Counted from the first letter of the stretch, positions 21,554-30,081 are shown. The stretch: 36,868 nucleotides of DNA from a bacterium (GCA_041648665.1 JBAZOP010000027.1:1-36868); one strand, 5' to 3'. Notes: generated from the sequence alone by a model not told the origin. Numbers and translations are program-made.

Positions 21554-21806
21554 ACAGCTGGATATTGTACTAAGTACACTAACGGTCCTGGCCGATGCAG
21601 CCAGAGCAGCGCAGGCGGAGTTGGAGACGCACGCGCAGGTGTGCGATTTCAGGGCGGCGCTGAGCGGCATGGATTGGCTGACGTTTGTGGGTATGATGGC
21701 TGCCGTGGAACAGGTTCAGACAAGGGCGCGGCACTTCGAGACAGTGCTAAGGCGGGAAGGAGGCGTCAGGGATGGCTACGGCGGGCGCGATAGCGCGGTG
21801 GACTGA
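21543..21806 (+). CDS. Small helical unknown protein
   Basis: 87 residues from the ATG at 21543, with GAGG just upstream and an 11-base overlap with the GIY-YIG gene; an in-frame ATG at 21519 is less well placed. Mostly one or two long helices (LDIVLSTLTVLADAARAAQAE; FVGMMAAVEQVQTRARHFE), perhaps a dimerising coiled coil. It overlaps the next gene by 35 bases. No family recognised. Confidence 0.62.
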   Translation: MNSEQLDIVLSTLTVLADAARAAQAELETHAQVCDFRAALSGMDWLTFVGMMAAVEQVQTRARHFETVLRREGGVRDGYGGRDSAVD

Positions 21807-22344
21807 GAGAGAAAAGGGACTGTGGGCCGGCGTGGTACATGAGTATGATGCGTACCCGACGGGGCTGGGCGTGGCGCTGTGGGACGCCGCCATGATGTAC
21901 TATGCGATGGTTAGCCAGGCCGCGACGGGTGGGCCAGCGGACGGGTGGCCCCGACTTCAGTCAGGGTGGACCGAGATCACGAAAACGGAGCGGTGGCAGA
22001 TGGCGCTGGCGTGGATGTTGCGGCATCTCATCGCAAATGAGAGTGCGCCGGATGGATGGCGCACAATTATCGGGCTGCGCAGCCCGATCTTTATGGCAGT
22101 GCGCCCGGTGGCGTTTCCGGCGTGGCGCAAGCACTCGTGGCAGCCGGCACGCGGCGATGCGTATGGCGTGCTGACGCCGGCAGTGACGTGGCTGCGGTAT
22201 GCGTATGTCATCGATCCGGCGCGCTGTGATATGACCGTGCTCAGGTACGATGGGGCAATACGGGAGTGGGCGCAGCTGGCCGTGGTGCAATTTGGGATAG
22301 GAGGTGAGCCGGACTGGGAAGCGATGCAGCATTCGGGTTCGTGA
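21772..22344 (+). CDS. Unknown protein
   Basis: 190 residues, GGAGG upstream. Rich in Trp and Ala; N-terminal WTEREKGLWAGVVHEYDAYP and a helical middle (WQMALAWMLRHLIANE). A palindrome copy at 21949-21966 is read as WPRLQSGW in a frame different from the queE and gat-queC copies. No catalytic motif seen. The stop overlaps the next GTG start (GTGA). Confidence 0.68.
   Translation: MATAGAIARWTEREKGLWAGVVHEYDAYPTGLGVALWDAAMMYYAMVSQAATGGPADGWPRLQSGWTEITKTERWQMALAWMLRHLIANESAPDGWRTIIGLRSPIFMAVRPVAFPAWRKHSWQPARGDAYGVLTPAVTWLRYAYVIDPARCDMTVLRYDGAIREWAQLAVVQFGIGGEPDWEAMQHSGS
21949..21966. repeat. Dispersed palindrome copy, in-frame in plus-strand gene
   Basis: CCCCGAC-TTCA-GTCAGGG with one mismatch, flanked by GGGTGG and TGG. 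Read as PRLQSG, the third frame of the element. Confidence 0.65.
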
Positions 22345-22871
22345 AGTTAGGCAATAAGATAAGAAAGGAAATCGCTGTGTTCGAGAAAGATCGCCTGTTT
22401 GCAGGTGAGTGGAATGGGTTCGAGAAAGCCGTGCGCGCGCTGGTTCACGGGCCGCTGGCCGGCGCGGATGCGGACGCGGAGACGCCGCAGTGCAGCTACT
22501 GCGGTGTGCCGGCGCGGGATGGGAATATCGAGCATATGCAGGCGTGCCCTGTATATGTGGTGCGACAGGCCGCGTGCGCCGGGGGCTGGGGTATCCCCAT
22601 CCCGGTGAAACTGTATCCGTATCGGGCGCGAAAGAACGGGATGCAGCCAATACAGCTGACGATCTGCGGCGATGGGCTGCACCAGGTGCGGGCGGAAGCG
22701 CGCGGCGGCTGGCTGCGGACGGAGATGGAGCTTATCCTGGATGACTGGTTCGTGGACTACGGGCCGGTCATCACGCGGCGCGAGGCTGTGGGCAACGGGG
22801 AGTTCGTCGGCCTGGTATACACGTTCAGGGAGGAGGTAGCGCTCTTCTATGAGATGCCGGCGCTGGCGTAA
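22341..22871 (+). CDS. Zinc-finger-containing unknown protein, last gene of plus cluster
   Basis: 176 residues, GTG at 22341. A finger-like CSYCGVPARDGNIEHMQACP (51-70) has Cys-x2-Cys and His-x4-Cys, a C2HC zinc site. The rest is beta-rich (PVKLYPYRARKNG, LTICGDGLHQVRAEARGGWL). Function unknown; possibly a nucleic-acid-binding adaptor. The terminator at 22907 follows 35 bases after the stop, marking the end of the cluster. Confidence 0.7.
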   Translation: MKLGNKIRKEIAVFEKDRLFAGEWNGFEKAVRALVHGPLAGADADAETPQCSYCGVPARDGNIEHMQACPVYVVRQAACAGGWGIPIPVKLYPYRARKNGMQPIQLTICGDGLHQVRAEARGGWLRTEMELILDDWFVDYGPVITRREAVGNGEFVGLVYTFREEVALFYEMPALA

Positions 22872-22906
22872 TTCCGGCGGGGCCGGGGTTCGGGTGTTGG
22901 TTCGCG

Positions 22907-22939
22907 GGGCTGACCTTTCGGGGTCAGCCCTCTTTTTTT
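22907..22939 (+). terminator. Intrinsic terminator of the plus cluster
   Basis: GGGCTGACC (22907-22915) pairs with GGTCAGCCC (22922-22930), loop of six, followed by TCTTTTTTT. Best terminator in the window; it also separates the cluster from the convergent minus-strand gene ending at 22943. Confidence 0.9.
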
Positions 22940-22942
22940 GTC

Positions 22943-25117
22943 TCAGGCTAGGGTGCTGGAATGCTCAATCTGCCATGCGGCGCGGCGTGGCCCCAGGCGC
23001 GACCATCCAACATAGTGCTCGAAGGCACTGCTGGCCTTGTCGAAGGGCAGGTAGATGAAAGTGTGATCAGTGCCAAAGGCCGTGATGTGCGCGTCATAAA
23101 TGGGCTGTACTGTGTCGGGGTCTTTGACGCCGTGCAAGAGTGCAGGGCCGAACTCGGCGAGGAAATGATCCGTCATGTTCTGTGGTGTGGCCGAGTTGAA
23201 GCGGGCGTGCTGGAATGCGCGGATGACGGCCAGCATGTAACCCAGAAAAGCCGAGGCCAATTTGGATATCGTAGCGTCGATGTCCTGATCAGGATAGCGG
23301 CGCGCATATTGTTGCAGCGCCGCGTGCAGACCGGTCCGCCAGGTGTCCCCACCGCGCTGGCCAGTGATCAAGTAGGAACATGCGAGCGCGCCCATGACGA
23401 AGTTTGCCGTGACGGGCGAGACAGATTGGGTTGGCGCAGTTGCCCCGGCTTTAGCCGGGGTGTAGAAATCAGGGAATAAGAGCGACGGCACCGAGAGGTG
23501 TAGATTGGGAAACAGGCATATAACACGCGCGGCGGGTACGGGCAGCAGGGGGTCTGCGCCGGGCGCAGCGATACCGGCTTCGAGATGCACAAAATCCTGG
23601 TCGTGGATGTTTACTATGCTCGGCACGCCAATCTGGAGAAAGCATGCATCCGGGAGGCCCTTGTCGTCGTATAAATGGTAGTTGCGGGCCGAACTCACGA
23701 AGCCGGTCCGGGGTGAGTAAAAAATGGAAAGCAGGCATGACTGATCGTTCAGGATTGTGGAACTGACGTGTCGTGTCACGTTTGGCGCAAACTGCATCAT
23801 TTGCTGACCCGTGACAATCCATGCCTGATCGCGGAAAGCGCCTTGCGTGCAGAGTGCGTCGGTGGTCCAGATCACGAAGTGTTCTGGTGCCGTTTCCTGA
23901 CCTTGGGTTGCGCGGATAGTGCGCTCGATAAGTGGCAGGACTGAGATGGGCGCGTTCGTGTTATTGAACAGATCCAGCGATAGCTCGTTGGGCCGCTTGC
24001 GACCAGAACGCAGGCGTTTGTGCGCTTCGGTAACTGCATTGGATAGGATAACAGGCAAGCGGTCGGGGCGGCCCGCATATTGGTGGCGGCCAGCAATGTT
24101 AAAAAGGAAAGCGTCGAGGTCCGGGCCGGCAGGCGGCGCAGGCGCGTGGCGCGTGATATCATCGAACAGGCCGGTGAGGTTGCTTTGGGCGAAGAGGTCA
24201 TTGGCCTGATTGACGCCCGTCAGAAGCAGCGTGGCGACCAAGTAGGATGCGCGCGCGTACCGGCCTTGTGTATCTTGGGCAAGAGCGCGGTGACCCAGGC
24301 TAGATAGGGCAAAGCGCGCGCCGGCGCTGGCGGCGAGCAGGGTAGCGTGGACATCGAGTTCGTAGCCCATCGAAATTGTATATCGGCCATGAATAGAACC
24401 CGCATGAGTATCAGATATGCAGCTGCGTAGAACAACAACAAGAAAACTGGCGTACAAACCCAGGCGAAAGTCCTCATCGCTACAAGATGGATCGTATACG
24501 CGCGCAGCGAAAAACCCCAAGATACGATGGGTCAAAGCAACATCGCGTATACGGATTGATGCATCATAAATATCGTAGCTAAGCAAATTCGACATTTGCT
24601 GCGTCATGTAGATTATTGCGCCCTGGATGCGCGCCTCGTCACTGGAAAATAGGTCGCGCAAGGTGCGGCTTGTGGCCATTATGGTTTGAATGGCGTTAGT
24701 GTCGCCGTCGGTGATAAGTTGGGCAAGTTGCGTCAGCCGGCCCAGGCGCGGGGCGTGCTCGGTGCAGTGTGACCCGATCAGGAGTTGCAGCGCAACTTCG
24801 AGTGGCATGGCGTCGCGGTCGGGCGCATCGCTGAGGCCGGCGAGAAGTTTGAGACGCGCGTAGAGGCTGTGCAGCCGCCAGATATGGCTGAGATGGCGCA
24901 CGCAGCTGGTGCAAAGATGCGCGCCGAATTGCGTGCCGTCGAATAAGTGCAAGATGCCAATGTGTGGTGTGTCATCACCGCGCCACTCGGCGTGCGCCTG
25001 ATCGACCCAGGGCCGGAAGCGTTCCGGCAACGCCTCCAGGCTGGCATAGTCGAAGTGGTTCTCAAAATCGTCAAGCACGTCGTGGTTGGTGGGGTCTAGT
25101 ATGTCCAGCGGCTGCAT
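22943..25117 (-). CDS. Large unknown protein (724 residues)
   Basis: 724 residues, starting on the stop of the gene before it (TAATG). Early CTSCVRHL (about 69-76) is the only metal-site candidate. The body is long and helical (LSHIWRLHSLYARLKLLAG; ALQLLIGSHC), with a middle FVIWTTDALCTQGAFRDQAWIV. No polymerase, helicase or nuclease motif is visible (no GxGKT, no DxD pair, no YxDT). A palindrome copy (23443-23460) inserts TPAKAGAT in a region rich in Pro and Thr. It ends a four-gene unit with the helicase upstream. Possibly structural or a large subunit of a complex; I do not recognise it. Confidence 0.78.
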   Translation of the reverse strand: MQPLDILDPTNHDVLDDFENHFDYASLEALPERFRPWVDQAHAEWRGDDTPHIGILHLFDGTQFGAHLCTSCVRHLSHIWRLHSLYARLKLLAGLSDAPDRDAMPLEVALQLLIGSHCTEHAPRLGRLTQLAQLITDGDTNAIQTIMATSRTLRDLFSSDEARIQGAIIYMTQQMSNLLSYDIYDASIRIRDVALTHRILGFFAARVYDPSCSDEDFRLGLYASFLVVVLRSCISDTHAGSIHGRYTISMGYELDVHATLLAASAGARFALSSLGHRALAQDTQGRYARASYLVATLLLTGVNQANDLFAQSNLTGLFDDITRHAPAPPAGPDLDAFLFNIAGRHQYAGRPDRLPVILSNAVTEAHKRLRSGRKRPNELSLDLFNNTNAPISVLPLIERTIRATQGQETAPEHFVIWTTDALCTQGAFRDQAWIVTGQQMMQFAPNVTRHVSSTILNDQSCLLSIFYSPRTGFVSSARNYHLYDDKGLPDACFLQIGVPSIVNIHDQDFVHLEAGIAAPGADPLLPVPAARVICLFPNLHLSVPSLLFPDFYTPAKAGATAPTQSVSPVTANFVMGALACSYLITGQRGGDTWRTGLHAALQQYARRYPDQDIDATISKLASAFLGYMLAVIRAFQHARFNSATPQNMTDHFLAEFGPALLHGVKDPDTVQPIYDAHITAFGTDHTFIYLPFDKASSAFEHYVGWSRLGPRRAAWQIEHSSTLA
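23443..23460. repeat. Dispersed palindrome copy, in-frame in 724-residue gene
   Basis: CCCCGGCT-TT-AGCCGGGG, perfect 8-bp stem; coding strand reads TPAKAGAT, same frame as the queE copy (TPTDVGAT). Confidence 0.75.
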
Positions 25118-25887
25118 TATGGCGTGCCTCCCTTGGTGCGGTCCCCAAAAGTGTCCTCGAAATATCGCAGTAAAGGGAAGATGGAGGAGCCGGTGCGCAT
25201 GACCTTCATGAGTTCGAAGACCGTCATGATGCTTTTGCCCATCCTGTCAGTGAGGATCATAACCGCGCCCATGACGTGGGCCAAAACGCATGGGCTGATA
25301 TCCGCCGTCTTGCTTTCGTCGTGGTATGCATCGTGTACATTGTCGATCATGGCGTTGAGAATGGCTGAACATATGGCGGAGCTTTCGAGCAGGATCAGGA
25401 GATTGGTGAGTTCGGAGTGCAGCGCGAAGACGGCGCGCTCGTGGTCCTCGGTCTGTTCCGGGTCGAAGTTGGCGTAGTCGGGCGGCACACCCAGTTCGTC
25501 GATAGACCGCTGGATGAGTGTGACGGCGTGCTGTAACGATTCGGGCACGGCTTCGGTGCGGATTTCGTCCAGGACATCGGTATTGAGCGAAGTTATGCCC
25601 TGCTTATTTTGATCGAGGACAAAATTGCGAATCGCTTTCACGAAGCCCTCAGGCGAATTGACCTCAAATGCAAATGGGGTATTTGTGCCCATACCCAGGG
25701 CATCGAGGATGCCATCCAGCCTGAGGCCAACTTCGTGTTCGTCGATGACTTCGGCAGTGTCGGCATCGACCCCAACCGGCGTGGAGTAGGCTTCTGGCTC
25801 GCGGTCAACATCGCCCCATTCCAGGTGCTCCAGAAGTTCGTCGAAGATTTCTTCGTCGCTGTTGTCAGGCTGCTCGTGGTCGTTCAT
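25117..25887 (-). CDS. Unknown acidic/helical protein
   Basis: 256 residues. The first 55 are very acidic (DEEIFDELLEHLEWGDVDRE), then helical with a hydrophobic middle (LTNLLILLESSAICSAILNAMI, about 160-181) and end (VMGAVMILTDRMGKSIMTVFEL). The hydrophobic parts carry enough polar residues to be packed helices, though membrane association is possible. No family recognised. It shares its stop codon with the next start and lies 27 bases after the 438-residue gene, with GGAGCAATAC before its ATG. Confidence 0.72.
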   Translation of the reverse strand: MNDHEQPDNSDEEIFDELLEHLEWGDVDREPEAYSTPVGVDADTAEVIDEHEVGLRLDGILDALGMGTNTPFAFEVNSPEGFVKAIRNFVLDQNKQGITSLNTDVLDEIRTEAVPESLQHAVTLIQRSIDELGVPPDYANFDPEQTEDHERAVFALHSELTNLLILLESSAICSAILNAMIDNVHDAYHDESKTADISPCVLAHVMGAVMILTDRMGKSIMTVFELMKVMRTGSSIFPLLRYFEDTFGDRTKGGTP

Positions 25888-25908
25888 GTATTGCTCCTTT
25901 GGGTTTAT

Positions 25909-25923
25909 CCCGATTTAGTCGGG
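25909..25923. repeat. Dispersed palindrome copy supplying a stop codon
   Basis: CCCGAT-TTA-GTCGGG, 6-bp stem with one G-U. It lies at the 3' end of the 438-residue gene, which ends RPD-stop; the TAA is inside the palindrome loop. Confidence 0.55.
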
Positions 25924-27231
25924 GCGGACCAAGAAACCAAACTGTCCGTAGTTATCGCGCGCGACTGTGTCGGCAGCAGCCTCATAGCGGGCGCGTTTGG
26001 CGTCACGCTTGGCGCAGATTTCGCGCAGGACCGCACGGCCTGCCGGTGTATAACTCCACTGGATGTAAGCCAGGGTGATGAGGTGTGCGGCCAGCCAGTT
26101 GACATTGCGCGCTGTAATCATATGCTCGATGGTGTCCCGCGCGTACAGGTCGGGGCCATAGCGCTGGCTGCCTGGGTAGCCATAGCCGCTGAGGCTGTCA
26201 GCTTCGTGGGCGTCCTCAAGTTCATGTAGTCTGGTTATGCGCTGGCGCACAACTGTATGCGAACCCGTCATGGAAAGTACGTAATTTGCATCCGTGAGGG
26301 CAGCGCGGAGGTCCTCGGCAAGGGCCAGGGCATCGTCGGTGTCAAGGAAGGGCGTGAGTGTGACCCATCCCGTCGCGCCGGCCACGGCCCAGTATTTTGG
26401 GTTGTCGGTTTGGGCGTCTGCGATCAGGGTTGCGCCCAGCACGCGGCGCGCGTCCAGGTCGTCGTGGCGGTCAAGAATTGAAGTTGGATCGTCAGGGCTT
26501 TCGGCGAGGATTTGCACCCGGATGGCCACGTCGGCGTCGCGCTGCTGGACGACAAGTTTGTAGAGCAGGTCAGCCCAGGGCGTCACGGCATAGATTTGCG
26601 CCGATATGATTTCGGGATGCAGCATCCAGAACGGCCTGACGGAGCCGTAAGCGTGGTATAGATTCTGAAATTGGTGGAAGACGCCGCTGCTGATAGTAAG
26701 GCGGAAGCGCTCGCCTTCGAGCGTGGGCACAGCGCGGCGCTCGGCTTGAACGCCCAGGCGCTCGGCGCTGACCCATTGCAGCGCGGGGCGGGAGAGCATC
26801 AATCCGGCGGCTTCGAAAACTGACGCCGCCAGGATAGGGTTCTTGGGGTAGTGTGTGATGCAGCGTTCGGCTTGAAGCCGGAACGCGCTGACTTCTGCGG
26901 TGATCTCGCGGATGGTATCCGGGTCGAAGCTGTCAAAGTTGTTGCGCGCCCAAGTTGTGACAGTGCGCGGCACAAAGTCGTCGTAGACGCCGAGATGTTC
27001 CAGACCTGCGTCATCGGCATAGTCACGTGCGATGGTGGCCGTCACGAGGCGATTGTGGATGCGGCGGTACTGGGACGGCTTCAGGTTGGCAAATTGGGAT
27101 TGGGCAGCGTCAAAGGCACGGCCTGCGCGCGTCAGGCGGCGGATCGTCTGGCCGTTGAGGACAACGGTCCAGTCTGGGATAGCTTTCATGGTGAGCCAGT
27201 TGACGCCTAAGGTATCTTGTGGTCCAGACAT
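25915..27231 (-). CDS. Unknown protein (438 residues)
   Basis: 438 residues from the ATG at 27231 with GAGG five bases before it. An N-terminal domain carries WTVVLNGQTIRRLTRAGRAF; a middle region has TWARNNFDSFDPDTIREITAE and SVFEAAGLML; the C-terminal third is helical and basic (REICAKRDAKRARYEAAAD). No enzyme motif stands out. Together with the 287-, 256- and 724-residue genes it forms a compact co-oriented unit following the helicase. The last codons are provided by a palindrome copy, which suggests the end was trimmed by insertion. Confidence 0.73.
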   Translation of the reverse strand: MSGPQDTLGVNWLTMKAIPDWTVVLNGQTIRRLTRAGRAFDAAQSQFANLKPSQYRRIHNRLVTATIARDYADDAGLEHLGVYDDFVPRTVTTWARNNFDSFDPDTIREITAEVSAFRLQAERCITHYPKNPILAASVFEAAGLMLSRPALQWVSAERLGVQAERRAVPTLEGERFRLTISSGVFHQFQNLYHAYGSVRPFWMLHPEIISAQIYAVTPWADLLYKLVVQQRDADVAIRVQILAESPDDPTSILDRHDDLDARRVLGATLIADAQTDNPKYWAVAGATGWVTLTPFLDTDDALALAEDLRAALTDANYVLSMTGSHTVVRQRITRLHELEDAHEADSLSGYGYPGSQRYGPDLYARDTIEHMITARNVNWLAAHLITLAYIQWSYTPAGRAVLREICAKRDAKRARYEAAADTVARDNYGQFGFLVRPD

Positions 27232-27238
27232 CGTGACC

Positions 27239-28102
27239 TCACAGCCGCATGGTGAACGGGATGCGGGACACACGCGCGCGGATCAGGTCGGCGACGGCGG
27301 CGCGATCCACAGGTTCCAGTTCGAAGTAGTAGGTGCCCCACTGGGCGGCGCGCCACTGGCCCAGGCCGTGCTGCGCGCCGTAGTCCAGCCACTCGATGAG
27401 CATGGCTTCGGTGACCTTGCCTGTGTTGAGCAAGGAAATGTGGAAGTTGAGTGTGGTGCCCGCCGGCACGAAGTCACTGGCGGCAATGGCGACGCGCGGG
27501 CCTTGCGGCGTATTGGCGCGCAGGGGGCGGACCATAATGGGCAGGTTCTTGGCGTCGTAGGGCGGCGCGGCAGGGTCGGCGGGAATGGGCCACTCGGCCC
27601 CTGCTGCATTGAGTGTAATGAGACGCTGTGGGGCCAGGACGAATAAGTTGGTGCGGATTGACTTCTGGTATGTCGTGAGCTTCTTGCTTTCGAGACCCAG
27701 CGGCTTGCCATCCGGCCCTTTTGTGTCGCCCATGCGGAGCACCTGGCACGCTTCCTGAAGGTTGGCCATGACGAGGTAGCCATAAATGCAGGGTTCGTTG
27801 TCGGCGTTGCGGTGGAAGGTGCTGCGGACACGGACCTGTTCGCCTTCCTCATCGAGAAGTGGCGGGAGCGTCTTGAGTTCGTCTTCGAGTTCGTCGGCGT
27901 CCGCCTGGACGCGCCAGTCCTGGGCAGATTGGAGTTTGGCGAGCGCGGGACCAAGGACGTACTGGCGGTAGACTTCCGGGTCGGCGCTGACCGTGCCAAG
28001 CATAGGCGCGGTGAGTGTGAGTGCGACGCGGTAGTAAGCGTATGCGCCCGCGAGCGCGGACACCGGCCCATTGGCATTGGTAATGATGCGCGGCTCTGAC
28101 AC
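27239..28102 (-). CDS. Phage protein with RAMP-like glycine-rich loop
   Basis: 287 residues, GTG at 28102 with AGGAGG seven bases upstream. N-terminal VALTLTAPMLGTVSADPEVY (26-45) has a PxLGT-NPE-type pattern I associate with a widespread but uncharacterised phage family. The C-terminal part has FVPAGTTLNFHISLL (211-225), EWLDYGAQHGLGQW (237-250) and WGTYYFELE (255-263): a strand, helix, and a Gly-rich GLGxxR-x-G loop, as in ferredoxin-fold RAMP proteins (Cas7, Cas6 kin). That likeness is from pattern only. Neighbours include a DinG-like helicase upstream. Nucleic-acid binding is plausible; no CRISPR array is present. Confidence 0.72.
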   Translation of the reverse strand: MSEPRIITNANGPVSALAGAYAYYRVALTLTAPMLGTVSADPEVYRQYVLGPALAKLQSAQDWRVQADADELEDELKTLPPLLDEEGEQVRVRSTFHRNADNEPCIYGYLVMANLQEACQVLRMGDTKGPDGKPLGLESKKLTTYQKSIRTNLFVLAPQRLITLNAAGAEWPIPADPAAPPYDAKNLPIMVRPLRANTPQGPRVAIAASDFVPAGTTLNFHISLLNTGKVTEAMLIEWLDYGAQHGLGQWRAAQWGTYYFELEPVDRAAVADLIRARVSRIPFTMRL

Positions 28103-28193
28103 TTGATATCCTCCTAAATATGCGAATGCGGGTTAATGGGATATGGACTGGTTAGGCAACCATAATGGATGGCCTCCTGTGTCGTGTTGCAAT

Positions 28194-28222
28194 ATTGTAT
28201 CATAGCTCATGGAGTTTGACAA
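28194..28222 (-). promoter_or_regulatory. Promoter of the four-gene unknown operon
   Basis: TTGTCA (28222-28217), 17-base spacer, TACAAT (28199-28194) on the minus strand. It overlaps the end of the helicase gene. The spacer ends in AGCTATGA, like the AGCTGTGA at 36780. The 104-base gap also contains GGAGG with a three-codon frame (MVA), probably incidental. Confidence 0.6.
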
Positions 28223-30081
28223 AAACTCACAATGGCGCTATCGACGGCGATGGCGGGTATTTTGGCGAGTGTGGCGGCGTACCATTGTGGGAAGCGCTTG
28301 AAAACCATGCTGGCAGCTTTGTCGATGATAAGGGTGATGGCGCGGTCGCCTTCGAGGCGCAGGCCGCGCCCGCTGCCCTGGACGATCTCTTTCGCGGCCT
28401 CGCTGAAGTACCAACTGCCGCCGCCGGGCAGGCGTTGGCGCTCGCGCACGATGGGGTCGGCCAGCGACGGGAACGGAGTCTTGGCGATAATGATAAGACC
28501 CGGCGTGGAGGAGGGAAGTGGGTTGTAGCCCTGGTTGAGCGAGGGCGAGATTACAACTGAGCCTTCGGGTAGGTCGCGGATTGCGTCGATGGCGTCGGCG
28601 CGGCTGAGGTCGCGGTCCTGGGTAATGGTAGCGACGCCGCGCGCCTGGAGCAAGCGAATGAGAGTGCGGGTGTGCATCCAGGACACGGTGTGGATCATAA
28701 CTGTGCGCTGGCGTGTGGCGTGGGCATGATAGGTTTGGATGGCCTGGGCAATCAAGTCAGCCTGGCGCGCATAGTCGGCGTCGGTGGACCGCTTGGAGAT
28801 TTTGGGCGCATCATCGATGTAGTAGACCGGGCGGTGCGCCGGCGGGATAAAGTGTGGACCGGTGTAGGTGTAAAGCTTGATGCGCCCTTGTGCATAGTCG
28901 TCGGCGATGCCGAGTTGGTCCAGCACGCCTTCGACGGGGCCAAGCGTGGCGCTCATGACAACGATAGTGGTGAGGTCCGTGAGGAAAGTGCGGTTGAAGA
29001 AGCGGGCAGCTAGGGCATCGGATGGGCGCAGTGGGCGCAGGTCCAGACCATTATGATCGGCGTGGACGTGATAGCGCGCAGCGCTGGCGGCGTGGATGGG
29101 CAATGAAGCGCGGACGTATTCCATGCGCTCCATGAGTTTGATGAGTTCATGGGTGACCGATGGGTCGGCTTTGGTGATACCCCAGTATTGTGCGGCCTGG
29201 AGGCGCTTTTGGGCAATGAGGTCGATGTTTGACTGAAGCCAGTTGGATGCCTTGTGGAGAACCGTGGATGAGGAGCCGTTGAGCGTAGGCGGCATGGTCA
29301 AATTCCATTTGTCGAGGTCGCGGCGTGATAGCGTGATACCAGACATGCTCGTGCCAATGCTGTCCAGGCTGTGCGCCTCGTCGTAGATCAGGAGATGAGC
29401 AAGGGCGCACATGGTTTGGAGGCGCGTTTTGGTAAAGGCGTGGCCCCACCAAAGCCAGGCATAATTAAATAGGGCAAAGGGTGCGTAGAGCGTGCGGCGT
29501 TTGGCAAGGACGTATTCGCAGCGGTCGCTGACCGGGCACTGAAGCATGGGTTCGAAGGGGCAGTCATCGACAGTGATCAGGCGACGCACGCCGGCAAGTA
29601 GGGCCTTATCGACGACCTCCTGATTGACACAGGGGTAATTGGCCCGGCCCATGAGGGGCACGCCGCCCAGCAGTTCGTACTGGCGCTGGAGGTCCTTTGT
29701 GGCCGTGACGACACTGCCGGCGATGCCCATATCTGTAACATGTGCTGAAGTGGCAAGCGTGACGATATCGCTCTTGCCAGAGCCAGGCGGCAGTTCCAGG
29801 ATGACGATGGGCAGCGGGCCGGCGGTGCGGTTGCTGTTTTCCAGCAATGCGATGCGCACCAGTTCCGGGATAAGGATGCGTTGCGCCGGGCGGAACCTGG
29901 GATAGGCAGGCACGCCGCCAGAAGGGTAGAAAAGGTCCTGCGGATCGTCATGGCTTATGGCGTCGATGAGTTGGTTCAGGAAGTGCGGCGCGCGGCGGGC
30001 CGTGCGCTCGATATTGAGTGTGTGCAGTATTTCGTCAAGATCAAGCGTGGTAGCGTCAGTGTACGGAATGGCAGTAGACAC
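28207..30081 (-). CDS. DinG/XPD-like superfamily 2 helicase
   Basis: 624 residues, GTG at 30081 (GGAG 11 bases upstream). Motif I ELPPGSGKS (96-104), motif II YDEAH (233-237), motif III VVMSATLG, motif V/VI VVISPSLNQGYN and EIVQGSGRGLR. Four cysteines between motifs I and II (Cys151, 174, 182, 188) fit the iron-sulfur domain of XPD/DinG/Rad3 helicases, which unwind DNA 5' to 3' and can remove RNA-DNA hybrids. Length is close to the family. It would act in phage replication or recombination. DinG relatives also accompany type IV CRISPR loci, but no other csf-like gene is recognisable here. Confidence 0.88.
   Translation of the reverse strand: MSTAIPYTDATTLDLDEILHTLNIERTARRAPHFLNQLIDAISHDDPQDLFYPSGGVPAYPRFRPAQRILIPELVRIALLENSNRTAGPLPIVILELPPGSGKSDIVTLATSAHVTDMGIAGSVVTATKDLQRQYELLGGVPLMGRANYPCVNQEVVDKALLAGVRRLITVDDCPFEPMLQCPVSDRCEYVLAKRRTLYAPFALFNYAWLWWGHAFTKTRLQTMCALAHLLIYDEAHSLDSIGTSMSGITLSRRDLDKWNLTMPPTLNGSSSTVLHKASNWLQSNIDLIAQKRLQAAQYWGITKADPSVTHELIKLMERMEYVRASLPIHAASAARYHVHADHNGLDLRPLRPSDALAARFFNRTFLTDLTTIVVMSATLGPVEGVLDQLGIADDYAQGRIKLYTYTGPHFIPPAHRPVYYIDDAPKISKRSTDADYARQADLIAQAIQTYHAHATRQRTVMIHTVSWMHTRTLIRLLQARGVATITQDRDLSRADAIDAIRDLPEGSVVISPSLNQGYNPLPSSTPGLIIIAKTPFPSLADPIVRERQRLPGGGSWYFSEAAKEIVQGSGRGLRLEGDRAITLIIDKAASMVFKRFPQWYAATLAKIPAIAVDSAIVSFCQTP

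Noticed and set aside
4189..25923. CRISPR repeats from the dispersed palindrome
   Set aside because: Copies are kilobases apart, mostly inside genes, and without spacers of regular length.
28103..28193. Three-codon leader frame (MVA) after GGAGG
   Set aside because: Too short to judge; may be chance in the 5' untranslated region.
22943..30081. Type IV CRISPR-Cas locus, prompted by DinG helicase and RAMP-like loop
   Set aside because: No repeat-spacer array, no recognisable Csf1, Csf3 or Cas6, and the other proteins do not match these families.
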